In this document: positions 50,203 through 59,681 of the stretch, in pieces
How the letters are laid out: each line of letters begins with the position of its first letter
Position numbering within the stretch: the stretch's first letter is position 1
Origin: Saccharopolyspora soli
GTDB taxonomy: Bacteria; Actinomycetota; Actinomycetes; Mycobacteriales; Pseudonocardiaceae
Direction: 5' to 3'
Assembly (NCBI RefSeq): GCF_022678645.1
Contig: NZ_JALBWV010000024.1
Location: forward strand, 57,740-121,739
DNA length: 64,000 nucleotides
The notes under the pieces: model-generated
What the model was told of the DNA's origin: nothing
Databases searched by the model: none
What the model saw: the letters and a program-made list of their open reading frames with translations, nothing else
Translations under genes and position numbers: made by a program

Positions 50203-52716
50203 TCAGCCGCAGATGTCGGTTCCCGCGTTCACCGTCGACAGACCGCCGGGAATGCTCGGCTGGTTCGGGTCCGGCGCCGGGGGCTGCTGCCGCAAGCCGT
50301 TGGCACCGCCGCCGCTGGGAACCCCGTTGGATTCCGCGGCCTGCGGGGCGTTCGCGTCGCCGGTCACCGGAGCACCATCGATGATCGCCTGGAACAACGC
50401 CTTGGTGTCGGTCTCCCGCAGCACCTCCATGCCCTGCTCGTTGGCGTAGCCGGTGGTGGGCACCGTCACGAAGGTGACGCGGTTGGCGTCCAGCCCCTGC
50501 AACTGCTGGCCCAGGTCCATCAGCCGGTCGACCCCGATGTTCTCCCCGAAGGTGTTGGCGCTGACGGCCTTGACGAAGTTGCTGAGCTTGCCAGGGTCGA
50601 GCAGCACCTGGCTGGACATCGTCTTGCGCAGCAGCGCGGACAGGAACAGCTGCTGACGCTGCATCCGGCCGTAGTCCGAGGTCGGGTCGCCCTTGACGTG
50701 CCGGGCGCGCACGTAGTTCAACGCCTGCTCGCCGCTGAGCGTCTGCTTGCCCGCAGTGGGGAGCACGGTGCCCAGCGTGGTGTCGATGATCGGCTTCTCG
50801 GTGCAGACCTCCACGCCCTGCACGGCGTCCACCATCGACTTGAAGCCCTGGAAGTCGATGCCCAGGAAGCTGTCCACCCGCAACCCGGAGACCTGCTGGA
50901 TCACCTTGGTCGTGCACAGCGGGCCACCGATCGAGTAAGCCTCGTTGAGCCGGACGTCCCGGCGCGCCGGGACCTGCTCGCCGGTGTACTTGCCGGTGGT
51001 CGAGTCCCAGCGCTCGCACGCGGGCATGTCGACCTGCAGGTCGCGCGGGAACGAAACCAGGATCACCCGGCTCCGGTCGGCCGGGATGTGCGCGATGATC
51101 GTGGTGTCCGAGCGGGCACCGGGCTCGTCCTGCTCCGAGCCGACCCCGTCGGACGCGGTCGCCCCGGCGCGGGTGTCCGAGCCGACCAGCAGGAAGTTCT
51201 GGTCGCCGGTCTGCTTGGCGACGTCCTTGATGGAAGCCGAGTTGGGGTCCAGCGCCGCGATCGACGGCGGTCCCCAGATGGTGGTGGCGCCCCAGGCGAT
51301 GCCGAGGGTCAGGAACACGCACAGCGAAGCGGCCATCGCCACTGCCATCACGATCAGGTTCGTGCGGCGCTTGCGCTGCTTCTTCTTCCACTCCATCCGG
51401 GACTGGCCGTCGCGACCCTCGACGAAGTCGAACGGGATGTCGGCGCCGAGCTCCGGCTCGCGGCGCTTGCCCAGCAGCCAGGAGTACTTCTTGCGGCGCG
51501 CGGCTTCTTCGGCGGCGATCTCGTCGTGCACCGCGGAGAACCGGGCCAGCGTGGCGTCGATCTCCTTGATGTCGGCCTTGCGGGTCGCGCCCTCGTCGAG
51601 GTCGTCCTCGTCGGCCACGTCCGAGGGCGCGACGATGGCGGTCTCCTCGGCCTCGACCGGCGGCGCCACCGGCTTGGCCACCTTGGTCTTGTCGTCGCGC
51701 TTCGGCCGCGCGACGACCGAGGTCTTGTCAGCCTGCTTCGGCCGCGCCACCAGGGAGGTCTTCTCGGCCTTCGGGGAAGCGGCTGGGACGGCGGAGTGCT
51801 GGGTGGTGGCTTCCAGGTCCTCATCGACCGCAGGCGGTGCCGGACGGCCCGGTGCTGGGCGTGGCGCGCGGCGCGGCGGTTTGGCAGGAGCGGCTTCCCC
51901 GGTCAGGGCCTGGGTGATCCGGGTCGGCTCGGCGACCGGCCGCTCGATCGGAACGCTGTTGCGGCTGGGCGGCTCCGGCGCTCCGTTGCGAGGTGGCTCG
52001 ACCGGAGCGCCGTTGCGTATCGGCGGCTCCAACGGCGTCCCGTTGTGGGTCGGCGGTTCGACCGGCGTCCCGTTGCGGGTGGGCCGGTCCATCGCGGCGC
52101 CGTTGCGGGCGGCGGCGCCTCCGGCGAACGCTGCCGCGGTTCCTCCGGCGGGCGGCCGAGCGCGGCCCGCAGGACCGTCAGCGGCAGGGCGAGCGGGGCC
52201 GTCCGCGGCGGCGCGGCGGTGTCCCGGTCGCGGTTCGCCGTTCGGCGTCTGCGGGGGGCGAGCGCCCGCTGCGGGCGGGGTCCAGCCGGGCGGCGGGGTG
52301 TTGTTCTGGCGGTTCGGCGGAGCCGGGCGAGGGCGACGCGGTGCGCCCTCCGGCGCGGTCCAACCGGCGCGCGGCTCGGAAGGCTCGGGGCGGGCGGCCG
52401 GACCAGGCGGGGTGGCCTGCGGCGGCCGCGCGGCGCGGCGCGGTTTCGACGCCTGGGGTGGCTGCGGCGGCGCGGACGGCTGCGGTTGCGGCGGTTCTGG
52501 CGGTTCCGGTTCGGCGGCGCGCCGGTGGTTTGAACCGTTGCCAGGCGCTTTGCCGTGCTTGGAGAGCAGGTCGATGACGCGCGTGCCCCCGGTGCCGTCC
52601 TCGCTGAGCGCGCGGCGGCGTCGGCCGGTGGATCCGGCGGTGCCGTTGTCGGCGGCACTCTCGTCCGGGCGGGAGCGGCGGTGCCCGAATTCGCCATGCC
52701 GGGGGTCCTGCGGCAC
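50203..52716 (-). CDS. LytR-CpsA-Psr (LCP) family protein with long disordered N-terminus
   Basis: 837 residues. The first about 445 are cytosolic and low-complexity: Pro/Arg/Ala-rich, with 10-11-residue repeats of [10 protein letters not shown] type (about 205-260) and KTSVVARPK units (about 320-350). One membrane helix (about 450-475, [24 protein letters not shown]) precedes the LCP domain (about 505-720). That domain has [42 protein letters not shown], the catalytic Arg/Asp residues, and [25 protein letters not shown] enzymes attach undecaprenyl-linked glycopolymers (arabinogalactan or teichoic-type) to peptidoglycan. It corresponds in position to Rv0822c. Confidence 0.9.
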   Translation of the reverse strand: MPQDPRHGEFGHRRSRPDESAADNGTAGSTGRRRRALSEDGTGGTRVIDLLSKHGKAPGNGSNHRRAAEPEPPEPPQPQPSAPPQPPQASKPRRAARPPQATPPGPAARPEPSEPRAGWTAPEGAPRRPRPAPPNRQNNTPPPGWTPPAAGARPPQTPNGEPRPGHRRAAADGPARPAADGPAGRARPPAGGTAAAFAGGAAARNGAAMDRPTRNGTPVEPPTHNGTPLEPPIRNGAPVEPPRNGAPEPPSRNSVPIERPVAEPTRITQALTGEAAPAKPPRRAPRPAPGRPAPPAVDEDLEATTQHSAVPAASPKAEKTSLVARPKQADKTSVVARPKRDDKTKVAKPVAPPVEAEETAIVAPSDVADEDDLDEGATRKADIKEIDATLARFSAVHDEIAAEEAARRKKYSWLLGKRREPELGADIPFDFVEGRDGQSRMEWKKKQRKRRTNLIVMAVAMAASLCVFLTLGIAWGATTIWGPPSIAALDPNSASIKDVAKQTGDQNFLLVGSDTRAGATASDGVGSEQDEPGARSDTTIIAHIPADRSRVILVSFPRDLQVDMPACERWDSTTGKYTGEQVPARRDVRLNEAYSIGGPLCTTKVIQQVSGLRVDSFLGIDFQGFKSMVDAVQGVEVCTEKPIIDTTLGTVLPTAGKQTLSGEQALNYVRARHVKGDPTSDYGRMQRQQLFLSALLRKTMSSQVLLDPGKLSNFVKAVSANTFGENIGVDRLMDLGQQLQGLDANRVTFVTVPTTGYANEQGMEVLRETDTKALFQAIIDGAPVTGDANAPQAAESNGVPSGGGANGLRQQPPAPDPNQPSIPGGLSTVNAGTDICG
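51940..52110. repeat. In-frame repeats encoding RNGxPxEPP units
   Basis: Successive units on the minus strand encode [38 protein letters not shown] and RNSVPIERP. They lie inside the disordered N-terminus of the LCP protein. Confidence 0.75.
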
Positions 52717-52970
52717 GCGTTTTCCCTCCCACCTCTGAAAGCCGACGGTCTACGAACAATGGCGACGCGCTCGATACCCCCCGACGCGCATCGGGCGACG
52801 CCTCCGAGATAGTACGGCTGATCGCCCGAACTGACGATAGTGGGCGACAATTTCTTCACAATCAGTGCACGATCCCACGTGTCGTCTCGTCCAATACGAC
52901 CAACTGTGCTAAGCCGGTTGACCGGCATAAACGAAACTTAAATACACCCAGTGCTCTTCCTTGATCGCGA

Positions 52971-53843
52971 TCAGTAACCGGCGGCTCTGCGCGCTGCCGC
53001 CGCCCGCCGCCCGGCTGCGATTCCGGCCAATCGGACCTCGGAGCCCGCCCGGTAGGCGACCGCGTTGCGACCGGCCTGCTTCGCCGCGTAGAGCAGCGCG
53101 TCGGCACTGATCAACTGCTGTTCGGCCGACGCCGGTGCGGAGTCGCCGAAGCTGTGCTCGTGCGCGACCCCGACGCTGATCGTCACCCGCAACCCGGGCG
53201 CCATCTGCGGCCACGGGAACCGCTCCACGCGCGACCGAGCCGTCTCGCACACCGTCACGGCCGTGCTCGGCTCGATGCTGGGCAGCACGAGGACGAACTC
53301 CTCGCCCCCGTAGCGCGCGCAGAAGGCGCCCGTCGGCAGCACTTCCTGCAGCAGGTCGACGACGCGTTGCAGCACCCGGTCGCCGAGCAGGTGCCCGTAG
53401 GTGTCGTTGACCTGCTTGAACCAGTCCAGGTCTACCAGTGCGACCGCCAGGCCGTCGTCGGTGCCAGCGTGTTCGGTCAGCAGGTCGGACAGCCGTTCGT
53501 CCAGGTAGCGGCGGTTGTAGCTGGCGGTCAGGCTGTCGCGCAGGCTCTGCTCGCGTGCTTCGGCGTGCTCCCGGCGCAACCGGTTGACCTCGTGCCGCAA
53601 CTGCTCCGGCACGCGCGGCGTGTCCGCAGTGGACATCAGGTCCAGCGCCGAGCGCAGGTGGTGGTACGCCTGCCGCCACTGCCCACGCGACGCGAGCAGG
53701 CTGGCGATCGACTCGTGCAGCTCCGCCATCCCGGTGCCGTTGGCCAGGTCCTGGCGGGTGCGCTGGCCGGGAGGCCGCGCGGTGGCCGCGTCGTCGTCGC
53801 GCAGCGGCTCCGGCCCGGCGAAACCGTTACGCAGTCCGGTCAT
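52971..53843 (-). CDS. GGDEF diguanylate cyclase
   Basis: 290 residues. A helical N-terminal half with TPR-like text (MAELHESIASLLASRGQWRQAYHHLRSALDLM) and a coiled coil (VNRLRREHAEAREQSL) leads into a GGDEF domain (about 100-265). That domain has RDSLTASYNRRYLDERL, the catalytic ARYGGEEFVLVLP (about 176-188) and TISVGVAH. The motif is intact, so it should make c-di-GMP; no RxxD I-site is seen. There is no membrane helix. The ATG at 53843 is chosen because GGGAGG is 8 nt upstream; a GTG at 53852 is less well placed. Confidence 0.87.
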   Translation of the reverse strand: MTGLRNGFAGPEPLRDDDAATARPPGQRTRQDLANGTGMAELHESIASLLASRGQWRQAYHHLRSALDLMSTADTPRVPEQLRHEVNRLRREHAEAREQSLRDSLTASYNRRYLDERLSDLLTEHAGTDDGLAVALVDLDWFKQVNDTYGHLLGDRVLQRVVDLLQEVLPTGAFCARYGGEEFVLVLPSIEPSTAVTVCETARSRVERFPWPQMAPGLRVTISVGVAHEHSFGDSAPASAEQQLISADALLYAAKQAGRNAVAYRAGSEVRLAGIAAGRRAAAARRAAGY

Positions 53844-54136
53844 CGCACTCACCTCCCGTCCGTGGTGTCGTCGGGTGGGACGGATCGCTTGAGCTGGTCT
53901 GACTCGCCCGACGCCCTAATTCGCTCAACCGGCTGACCCTGGCCTGGTCTGAATTGACGAGCGCCGCTCGAATCTTCAGCTGCCTAGAGTGTGTACCGGG
54001 CGGAGGGGTGGATGCGGAAGCAAAACGGATCGGACCCACCCGCACGGACGAGCAAACCAGTGTGTGTTTCTCATCACCGCATCGCAACTCCATCGCTATC
54101 GCCCTCAGTTCGCGTTACCAGCGCTTGATCACGCAA

Positions 54137-54595
54137 TCAATTACCGCTCGGGCAAGGCGCGAATCCGTACATGCGATCGTCGAGCAGCACCAGGTGCTGC
54201 GAGCCGATCTGATGGCCGGTCCGGCTGCCCGCTGTTCGGGTGGTCACCTCGACGCCGACGACCCAGATCTCGCCGCGCGGTCGGACGCCGTCCGGGGCGA
54301 ACCCCGGATCCGGTTGCAGGGTCGACAGCGCTGGGTCGAGTTCGACCGTGGTGTCGCCGAGATCGCAAGTCTGGTCCGCGAAATCGGGATGTTGCGTGCG
54401 GCGGAAGAAGTCGTGCTGGGCTTGCGGACCGCGGGCTGCCGCGACGTTGTTGTCCGCGAAGTACTGCTTGGACAGTCGAAGCGGTTCGGATTCTGTTGCT
54501 GGCGCGGCGCATCCGGCCGTGGAAAGCACGGCCGAAAGACCGATGAGGACAGCCGTCCATCGGCGATCACCGCCCAGTGCAACGGAATGTGGCAT
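54137..54595 (-). CDS. Lipoprotein, unknown
   Basis: 152 residues. The signal peptide ends in the lipobox STAGC (Cys29). The mature part (RLSKQYFADNNVAAARGPQAQHDFFRRTQHPDF ... GEIWVVGVEVTTRTAGSRTGHQIGSQHLVLLDDRMYGFAPC) is short and unassigned, with two further Cys that could bond. It sits 8 nt downstream of dusB in the same direction, so co-transcription is likely although no functional link is evident. Confidence 0.72.
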   Translation of the reverse strand: MPHSVALGGDRRWTAVLIGLSAVLSTAGCAAPATESEPLRLSKQYFADNNVAAARGPQAQHDFFRRTQHPDFADQTCDLGDTTVELDPALSTLQPDPGFAPDGVRPRGEIWVVGVEVTTRTAGSRTGHQIGSQHLVLLDDRMYGFAPCPSGN

Positions 54596-54603
54596 GGCAC
54601 CGC

Positions 54604-55770
54604 TCAGCCGCCGCTGTGCTCGATCTCCGCGCCAGCGGGCACGGTGGCGTCGTCCGGATCATCCAGCCAGCCCTCCGGCAGCACGACCTTGCCCGCCGAG
54701 CCCTGACGTCCGCGCGGCCCCTCGGCATCCACCGGGAATGGCACGTTCGGGTCGAGTTCGGCCAACAGGTCGTCGAGTTCGGCCAGACTGGACACCAGGC
54801 CGAACCGGTGCCGCAACTCGGATCCCACCGGGAAGCCGCGCAGGTACTGCGCCATGTGCTTGCGCAGGTCGCGAAGGCCCTTCTGCTCGCCCATGTGGTC
54901 GGCGAGCAGTTCGCCATGCCGCTTGAGGACCCGGCAGACCTCGCCCAGCGGCGGGCCGGGCGGGATCGGCGCACCGGCGAAAGCCGCCTGCAGATCGCCG
55001 AACAGCCACGGTCGGCCGAGGCAGCCGCGGCCGACCACGACGCCGTCGCAGCCGGTTTCGGCCATCATCCGGAGCGCGTCGTCGGCGCTGAAGATGTCGC
55101 CGTTGCCGAGCACCGGGATGGTCCGAACGTGTTCCTTCAGCCGGGCGATGGCCGACCAGTCGGCGGTCCCCGAGTAGCGCTGGGCCGCGGTGCGGCCGTG
55201 CAGCGCGACCGCCTTGGCGCCGTTGTCCTCGGCGATGCGGCCCGCGTCGAGGTAGGTGATGTGGTCGTCGTCGATGCCGATGCGGAACTTCACCGTCACC
55301 GGGATGCCCGCCGGTTCGGCGGCCCGGACTGCGGCGCGGACGATCTCGCCGAACAGGCGCCGCTTGTAGGGCAGCGCGGAGCCGCCGCCCTTGCGGGTCA
55401 CCTTGGGCACCGGGCAGCCGAAGTTCATGTCGACGTGGTCGGCGAGGTTCTCGTCGACGATCATCCGCACGGCCCGGCCCATCGTCACCGGGTCGACGCC
55501 GTAGAGCTGCATCGAGCGCGGGTGCTCGTCCGGGTCGAAGGTGATCATCTCCAGCGTCTTCGGGTGCCGTTCGACCAGCGCGCGGCTGGTGATCATCTCG
55601 CAGACGAACAGGCCAGCGCCGTACTCCCGGCACAACCGGCGGAACGCGACGTTGGTGATCCCGGCCATCGGCGCGAGCACCACCGGTGGATCGACCCGGT
55701 ACGGGCCGATCTGGAACGCGGGTGCGGCCGGGCGGGCGGGCGCGGGGGACAGATCAAGCACGGTCATCAA
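54604..55770 (-). CDS. dusB: tRNA-dihydrouridine synthase DusB
   Basis: 388 residues. The FMN barrel has VVLAPMAGITNVAFRRLCREYGAGLFVCEMITSRAL near 30-65, the catalytic Cys in MNFGCPVPKVTRKGGGSAL near 116, KFRIG, HGRTAAQRYSG, GNGDI and GVVVGRGCLGRPWLF. The C-terminal tRNA-binding domain has LRKHMAQYLRGFP. It reduces uridines in the tRNA D-loop. The start could be either of two adjacent Met codons. It corresponds in position to Rv0823c, the last syntenic gene. Confidence 0.93.
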   Translation of the reverse strand: MMTVLDLSPAPARPAAPAFQIGPYRVDPPVVLAPMAGITNVAFRRLCREYGAGLFVCEMITSRALVERHPKTLEMITFDPDEHPRSMQLYGVDPVTMGRAVRMIVDENLADHVDMNFGCPVPKVTRKGGGSALPYKRRLFGEIVRAAVRAAEPAGIPVTVKFRIGIDDDHITYLDAGRIAEDNGAKAVALHGRTAAQRYSGTADWSAIARLKEHVRTIPVLGNGDIFSADDALRMMAETGCDGVVVGRGCLGRPWLFGDLQAAFAGAPIPPGPPLGEVCRVLKRHGELLADHMGEQKGLRDLRKHMAQYLRGFPVGSELRHRFGLVSSLAELDDLLAELDPNVPFPVDAEGPRGRQGSAGKVVLPEGWLDDPDDATVPAGAEIEHSGG

Positions 55771-56159
55771 GGGCCATTGTTCCCGAAGCCCGCACGCGGA
55801 TCAGCCGTGACCTGCCTTGCCAGCACTGGAGATCAGGTGGCTGCGCCGGATTCGGGATCATCGGATATACCCAGTCGTCCTTAGTTCCTCAGGATCGAAA
55901 GGAGAGTTCGTCAACCCGCTCTGGTCCGATTTCCACCGGTTGGGCCAAGCGGTTTTGGACAGCAGTGCTGCCAATGGATGGCTGCATTCGCGCTCCGTGA
56001 ACGAACGCACATTTAGGGCATTTAGCACAGCTAATTTTCATCCATTCGGACTAATGGAAGTCGCCCCGTGTGGCGATAGCTGAAAGGCGGCGGCTTACCC
56101 GGGGCATCGATTCGTCAGCGGTGCTGGCCGTGCGAAGCGCCAGCACCGCTCAGCACTGC
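55771..56159. other. Intergenic region with an AT-richer patch
   Basis: About 390 nt between dusB and the SodC-like gene. An 88-codon frame from a TTG at 55817 to 56083 shows no homology I recognise. The stretch 56010-56060 (CATTTAGGGCATTTAGCACA and following) is markedly AT-richer than the surroundings. Possibly a decayed gene; nothing firm. Confidence 0.35.
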
Positions 56160-56768
56160 TCAGAACGTGGCGTCGAGGCAGGCGAGGCGGGCGCCCGCGG
56201 TACCGGCCTGGCCGGGTTCGGTGTGGGTGCCCATCGCGTGGATCACGAAGGACTTCGCGTCCTGCCTGGTGTCGAAGGACCAGTTGCCTTCGGCGGTGGC
56301 CGTGCCGTTGCCCTGGGCGTCGGTGTGGAAGTCCAGCCACACCTCGTTCTGCGGGTTGGCGTAGGCCGGGTCGACCGACGGCTTGACCGGGTCGGCCCGC
56401 TCCTGGAAGTGCGGACCGGCGTCCTCACCGGTCGGACCGCACGGCTTGGTGTGCACGTGGGCGCCGTATTCCCGGTTCGGCTGCAAGCCGCGGACTCCGA
56501 CGGTGACCCTGGTGCGCCCGTCCATGCGCTCGGACGTGATGCTGGCGCCAGATCCGGGAGGCACCTGCGCCGGGTCGTAGGTGATCGCGGTGGCGCCCTG
56601 CCGGTAGGGCTCGAAGGTCCCGGTCGTCTGCTTGGGCGAAGCGGCCTGCGTCGGCGCTGGGGAACCCGGTTGTTCGGCTGGTGGCCCGCCGCCGCAAGCG
56701 GCGACCAGGGCGCCGGCCGTGACGAGGCCGAAGGCCGAGCCGAGCAGTCGAGCTCGCTGATGAAGCAT
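56160..56768 (-). CDS. Cu/Zn superoxide dismutase-family lipoprotein
   Basis: 202 residues. A lipoprotein signal ends in LVAAC (about residue 25) and a Pro/Ala linker follows. The SodC-like beta-barrel has REYGAHVHTKPCG (two His ligands), DAGPHFQE, EVWLDFHTDAQGNGTATAEG and VIHAMGTHTEPGQAGTAGARLACL, including the conserved Arg near the active site. Some ligand spacing differs from classic SodC, so dismutase activity is probable but not certain. It is exposed at the outer membrane face and protects against superoxide. The ATG at 56768 has GGAAAGGGA upstream. Confidence 0.8.
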   Translation of the reverse strand: MLHQRARLLGSAFGLVTAGALVAACGGGPPAEQPGSPAPTQAASPKQTTGTFEPYRQGATAITYDPAQVPPGSGASITSERMDGRTRVTVGVRGLQPNREYGAHVHTKPCGPTGEDAGPHFQERADPVKPSVDPAYANPQNEVWLDFHTDAQGNGTATAEGNWSFDTRQDAKSFVIHAMGTHTEPGQAGTAGARLACLDATF

Positions 56769-56940
56769 GGGTAGCCGTCCCTTTCCGTTACTGACTGGAG
56801 CTGCGTCGATTCTCCCCGTAGTCACCGGTTCGCGGACACAGACGTTCGTCGGTGGCCTGGATTGTCCGGGTTGTCGATCGTATGGCTGCCCGCCCGGGTT
56901 GTCCTGTCATGCGGACAGGACAACCCGGCCACTGCGAAGC

Positions 56941-57127
56941 GGAACACATAGGTTGGCGGGCGAGGAGGACGGACCGGACCTGGTTGGTGGCATTGGCCAC
57001 CGCGATGTGGGGAACGGATGCACTGTGGCGTCAGCCGCTCGCGACGAGTTTGCCCTCGGCCAGCGTGGTGTTCTGGGAACACCTGATCACGCCCGTGGCG
57101 CTCACGAGCAACGCGGTCAGAAGGTGA
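56941..57127 (+). pseudogene. EamA/DMT-family transporter remnant (N-terminus only)
   Basis: RRTDRTWLVALATAMWGTDALWRQPLATSLPSASVVFWEHLI matches the first helix and following loop of EamA-type drug/metabolite transporters (usually about 300 residues, ten helices). After about 55 residues the frame ends, its last bases overlapping the stop of the convergent DUF4232 gene. The rest of the transporter is absent. Confidence 0.55.
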
Positions 57128-57734
57128 CGCCCTGGGCGGAAGGCTGGAGGCTGCCGATCTGCATCGACTTGATCGGGAACTCGAAGTACTGCTCCCCGTT
57201 CGCGCCGATGATCTCGGCGTTGGTCGAACCCGCGGTGCCAGGTGGGGTTGCGGTGAAGCCGGTGCCGACGAAGGTGTCCGGATCGGCCTTGTCGCCGAGT
57301 TCGAGGTGCACGCCCGCGAACGCGGACTCACCGGGGTCCAGGTTGATCTCCATCGGCGCCCCGGGCATCTCGACGCGCTCGGTGGGTACCTCGGTGATCG
57401 GATCGCCCGCCATGTCGGTGGCCGCGAGATCCACCCAGCCGTTGAGCGTGCAGGACTGCTGGGAATCGTTCGTGACGGCCATCAACAGAACACCGGGGCG
57501 GTCCGGCTGAATGTTCAGGTCCACCGAGAAATCGGTGGCCGAGCAGTTGGAGCTGACGGCGTTCGCACCGGCTGACCCGGCGGAGATCTCGGACATCGCG
57601 CCATCGCGCTGGATGGAGCCACCCTGCGCGGGAGCGGGAGCGGAATCGGCCGCTGGCTGGCCGCACCCGGCGAGCAGCAGCACCCCGCCGAACAGTCCGA
57701 TGATCGAGCCCAGGGTCCCCGTCCGGTTGAGCAT
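57117..57734 (-). CDS. DUF4232 lipoprotein
   Basis: 205 residues. The lipobox is LLLAGC (about Cys24). The mature part begins with a disordered linker, then a DUF4232 beta-sandwich: CSATDFSVDLNIQPDRPGVLLMAVTNDSQQSCTLNGWVDLAATD and ESAFAGVHLELGDK. The two Cys (about 65 and 95) form the conserved family pair. It is surface-anchored; function unknown. The ATG at 57734 has GGAAGGAA 8 nt upstream. Confidence 0.8.
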   Translation of the reverse strand: MLNRTGTLGSIIGLFGGVLLLAGCGQPAADSAPAPAQGGSIQRDGAMSEISAGSAGANAVSSNCSATDFSVDLNIQPDRPGVLLMAVTNDSQQSCTLNGWVDLAATDMAGDPITEVPTERVEMPGAPMEINLDPGESAFAGVHLELGDKADPDTFVGTGFTATPPGTAGSTNAEIIGANGEQYFEFPIKSMQIGSLQPSAQGVTF

Positions 57735-57957
57735 CACGTCGTTCCTTCCGATCGGGGGCACGAAGCGCTCGTGCCCTTTTACTCGGAAAGACGCGTGCGG
57801 CGCGCCGAGGTTGAGAGAACGATCGAGAAAATCTCGATGTCGCCGTTGCGCCCAGCGGCGTCGCCTTCTCTCCGCTGGCGAGTGTGATGTTCGTCAGCCG
57901 GAGAAGCGCCCACCAGCACGGCACAAGATCACCGGGACCTTGTAACCTTGACCGAGC

Positions 57958-58033
57958 GGGGCGTTAGCTCAACTGGCAGAGCAGCGGACTTTTAATCCGC
58001 GGGTTCTGGGTTCGATCCCCAGGCGCCCCACCA
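57958..58033 (+). tRNA. tRNA-Lys (anticodon TTT)
   Basis: 76 nt with the CCA encoded. The acceptor is GGGGCGT (57958-57964) with GCGCCCC; the anticodon stem is GCGGA-CTTTTAA-TCCGC with anticodon TTT; the T-arm loop is TTCGATC. Its last part is the left attachment site of an integrative element, and the tRNA itself stays intact. Confidence 0.97.
57997..58031 (+). other. attL: 3' end of tRNA-Lys
   Basis: A 35-nt sequence (from the anticodon-stem 3' side to the first C of CCA) repeated exactly at 63595-63629 in the same orientation. Confidence 0.92.
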
Positions 58034-58120
58034 TTGGTGCTGGTCAGAGCAATCTTGATCAGCTCCGGTGCCGGGTAAGCCCGCGTGGGCCATGCTTTTC
58101 GATCCGGCAAGGAGTTGACC

Positions 58121-58556
58121 ATGGCTCGGCCACCCCTCCAGATCGGTACGCACGGCGCGATCCGCACCTGCGAAGACGGCAACGCATGGCGCGATCACCC
58201 AGTTCCGCTACGCCGGCGGCAAGACACGGCAACTCGAACGATCCGGCCCGACCGAGAAGCAGGCCATCAAGCGGCTACAGAAGGCGATCCAGGACCTACA
58301 GCGTGCGAAGGCGAAGCTGACCAACAACTCAAAGTTTCGAGAGTTCGCTGCCATCTGGCTCGACAAGATCAAGGCTCGCCGTGCGGACTCTACCCACGCC
58401 ACCTATCAGCACAACCTCAACAAGATCGTGCTTGACCGCATCGGCGACCTTCGGCTACGGAGTTGACCGTCGGTACCCTTCAGCAATTCTTCGACGAGCT
58501 CGAGGACGAGGGCCTCTCGGCGAACTACTGCCGGTCAATCCGCGCGGTTGTCCGGG
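58121..58556 (+). pseudogene. Tyrosine integrase, frameshifted and truncated
   Basis: The ATG at 58121 has AAGGAG 6 nt upstream. Reading across at least two frameshifts gives MARPPLQIGTHGAIRTCEDGNAW, then QFRYAGGKTRQLERSGPTEKQAIKRLQKAIQDLQRA and FREFAAIWLDKIKARRADSTHATYQHNLNKIVLDRIGDLRLR, then VGTLQQFFDELEDEGLSANYCRSIRAVV. This is the arm-binding plus SAM-like core-binding region of actinomycete phage-type integrases. The catalytic domain (R...HxxR...Y) is missing, cut off about residue 145. Its place, 88 nt from the tRNA, is where the integrase of such elements normally lies. Confidence 0.8.
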
Positions 58557-58790
58557 CCCCCTCGGCGTCGCCGTCGTCCGAGACCGGCACCAGATCACAT
58601 CCCGACCGCAGCCACACCCCCGGGACCGTGAACGCCCACCGATCCAGCAGCAGCGCCAACGCCACCCGCGCCGCGTGCGTGGCCTCAGTCGAGGCGTCCC
58701 CGAACCGAATTCGTGCTCACTCGGCGGAGTCGAACACCTCTGCGTGATGTTGCCCGACGTGCGGATCGGGATCGGGGTCAAGGTGCTGGT
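58557..58790 (-). pseudogene. Unidentified coding-like remnant
   Basis: On the minus strand one frame reads RIRFGDASTEATHAARVALALLLDRWAFTVPGVWLRSGCDLVPVSDDG, with good coding texture. A stop interrupts this frame upstream, after HHAEVFDSAE. I do not recognise the family. It abuts the point where the integrase is cut, so it may mark the deletion junction. Confidence 0.35.
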
Positions 58791-59183
58791 TCAACCTTGT
58801 CCCTGTGTCTCAGGGAGGGGCAGGTGTTCGGTCGCCGTGATGTCGTTGAAGGCTGACCAGTAGCGCGTGGCGTCGGTGACGGCGGTGCCGATGTCCTGTC
58901 GAACGGCGGCGAGGTGTTCGGCGGTCCTGTGCACGCGTTCGGCCGGGTCGATGCCAGTGCAGGTGTGCGGGTGTTGGAGTTGGCCGGAATAGTGGTCGAC
59001 CTGGTCGGCGAGCACGTCAGTCATGTGATGCAAGTTCGCTAGTGCGGACAGCAGTGCGGAGCCGTAGGCGTGAAAATCGTCCGGTTGTGGCTGCTCGACG
59101 TGGCCTTGGGCGACGGCAGCATGGGCGATGGCGTCGCGAGCTAGATGCAGGGCTTCGATCGGGTGGTCGGGGATCTTGGTCAT
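58791..59183 (-). CDS. Hypothetical protein in the integrative element
   Basis: 130 residues, helical and His-rich: HPIEALHLARDAIAHAAVAQGHVEQPQPDDFHAYGSALLSALANLHHMTDVLADQVDHYSGQLQ. No domain recognised. The ATG at 59183 follows AGGGGT by 6 nt; the frame is open to 59312. It probably encodes a small cytosolic protein specific to such elements. Confidence 0.6.
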   Translation of the reverse strand: MTKIPDHPIEALHLARDAIAHAAVAQGHVEQPQPDDFHAYGSALLSALANLHHMTDVLADQVDHYSGQLQHPHTCTGIDPAERVHRTAEHLAAVRQDIGTAVTDATRYWSAFNDITATEHLPLPETQGQG

Positions 59184-59369
59184 TGCCGTACCCCTGGCTG
59201 TGTGTAGTGGCTTGTCAGCACTGGCCGCGGGGTCTAGGCGGTTCCCAGCATCGTTGGTGGCGGTGAGCTTACCGGGCAGCGTTGCGGTCCGTAACCGTGG
59301 CTGCAGCCGCACCTGCCCTGATCACGTTCTACGACACGATCTCCGAGGCGGCCTGCCCGACATCGATAA

Positions 59370-59635
59370 CGGACAATTCATCCACTCGCCCGACGACGTG
59401 CTCAATGATCTCGCCGAGTACGGCCCCGTGCACGTTGCAGATCACGTCATCGGCATCGTGTTCGGCAGCGACGGCGGAGGCTACCTCCTTGCCATCGACC
59501 CGAGCGGGGCGGTCCATCGGTCTACCAGCGCAGCCTGGTTCCACGACTTCGAGGTGGTCGCCACGAGCCTGATCGACTTCCTCAAACAGCTTCAGCAGAC
59601 CGTCGCTGACTTCGCTGACGCCGGGGGCTGTGTGA
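59370..59635 (+). pseudogene. SUKH (SMI1/KNR4)-like gene, interrupted
   Basis: SPDDVLNDLAEYGPVHVADHVIGIVFGSDGGGYLLAIDPSGAVHRS is typical of the SUKH fold, used by immunity proteins against contact-dependent and secreted toxins. The N-terminal part is missing or frameshifted. The nested element inserts at 59635. If that element and one TGTGA copy are removed, the frame continues from 61806 to a TAG at 61887-61889 (27 more codons, QFWPRPC...). The gene therefore existed before the insertion. Confidence 0.6.
59631..59635 (+). other. Target-site duplication, left (TGTGA)
   Basis: TGTGA directly precedes the left inverted repeat and is repeated at 61802-61806 after the right one. Five bp is the Tn3-family duplication length. 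Confidence 0.75.
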
Positions 59636-59681
59636 GGCCCGCCGGTAGTAAACGGCAAAAAACAACGCTAAGGCCGGGCCT

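Noticed and set aside
51940..52110. Regular repeats first considered as a CRISPR-like array
   Set aside because: The units are contiguous, degenerate and in frame within a coding sequence, without spacers.
52000..52716. Overlapping frames on the + strand opposite the LCP disordered arm
   Set aside because: Both strands of this low-complexity GC-rich DNA stay open; the minus-strand frame continues into the LCP domain, so it is the real one.
55817..56083. 88-codon frame from a TTG start
   Set aside because: No homology, no good ribosome site, and unusual base composition; kept only as a note on the region.
58557..58790. Resemblance of the minus-strand remnant to a CRISPR-associated Cas7-type protein
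   Set aside because: The similarity rests on a short LRSGCDLVPV text; no repeats, other cas genes or longer match support it.
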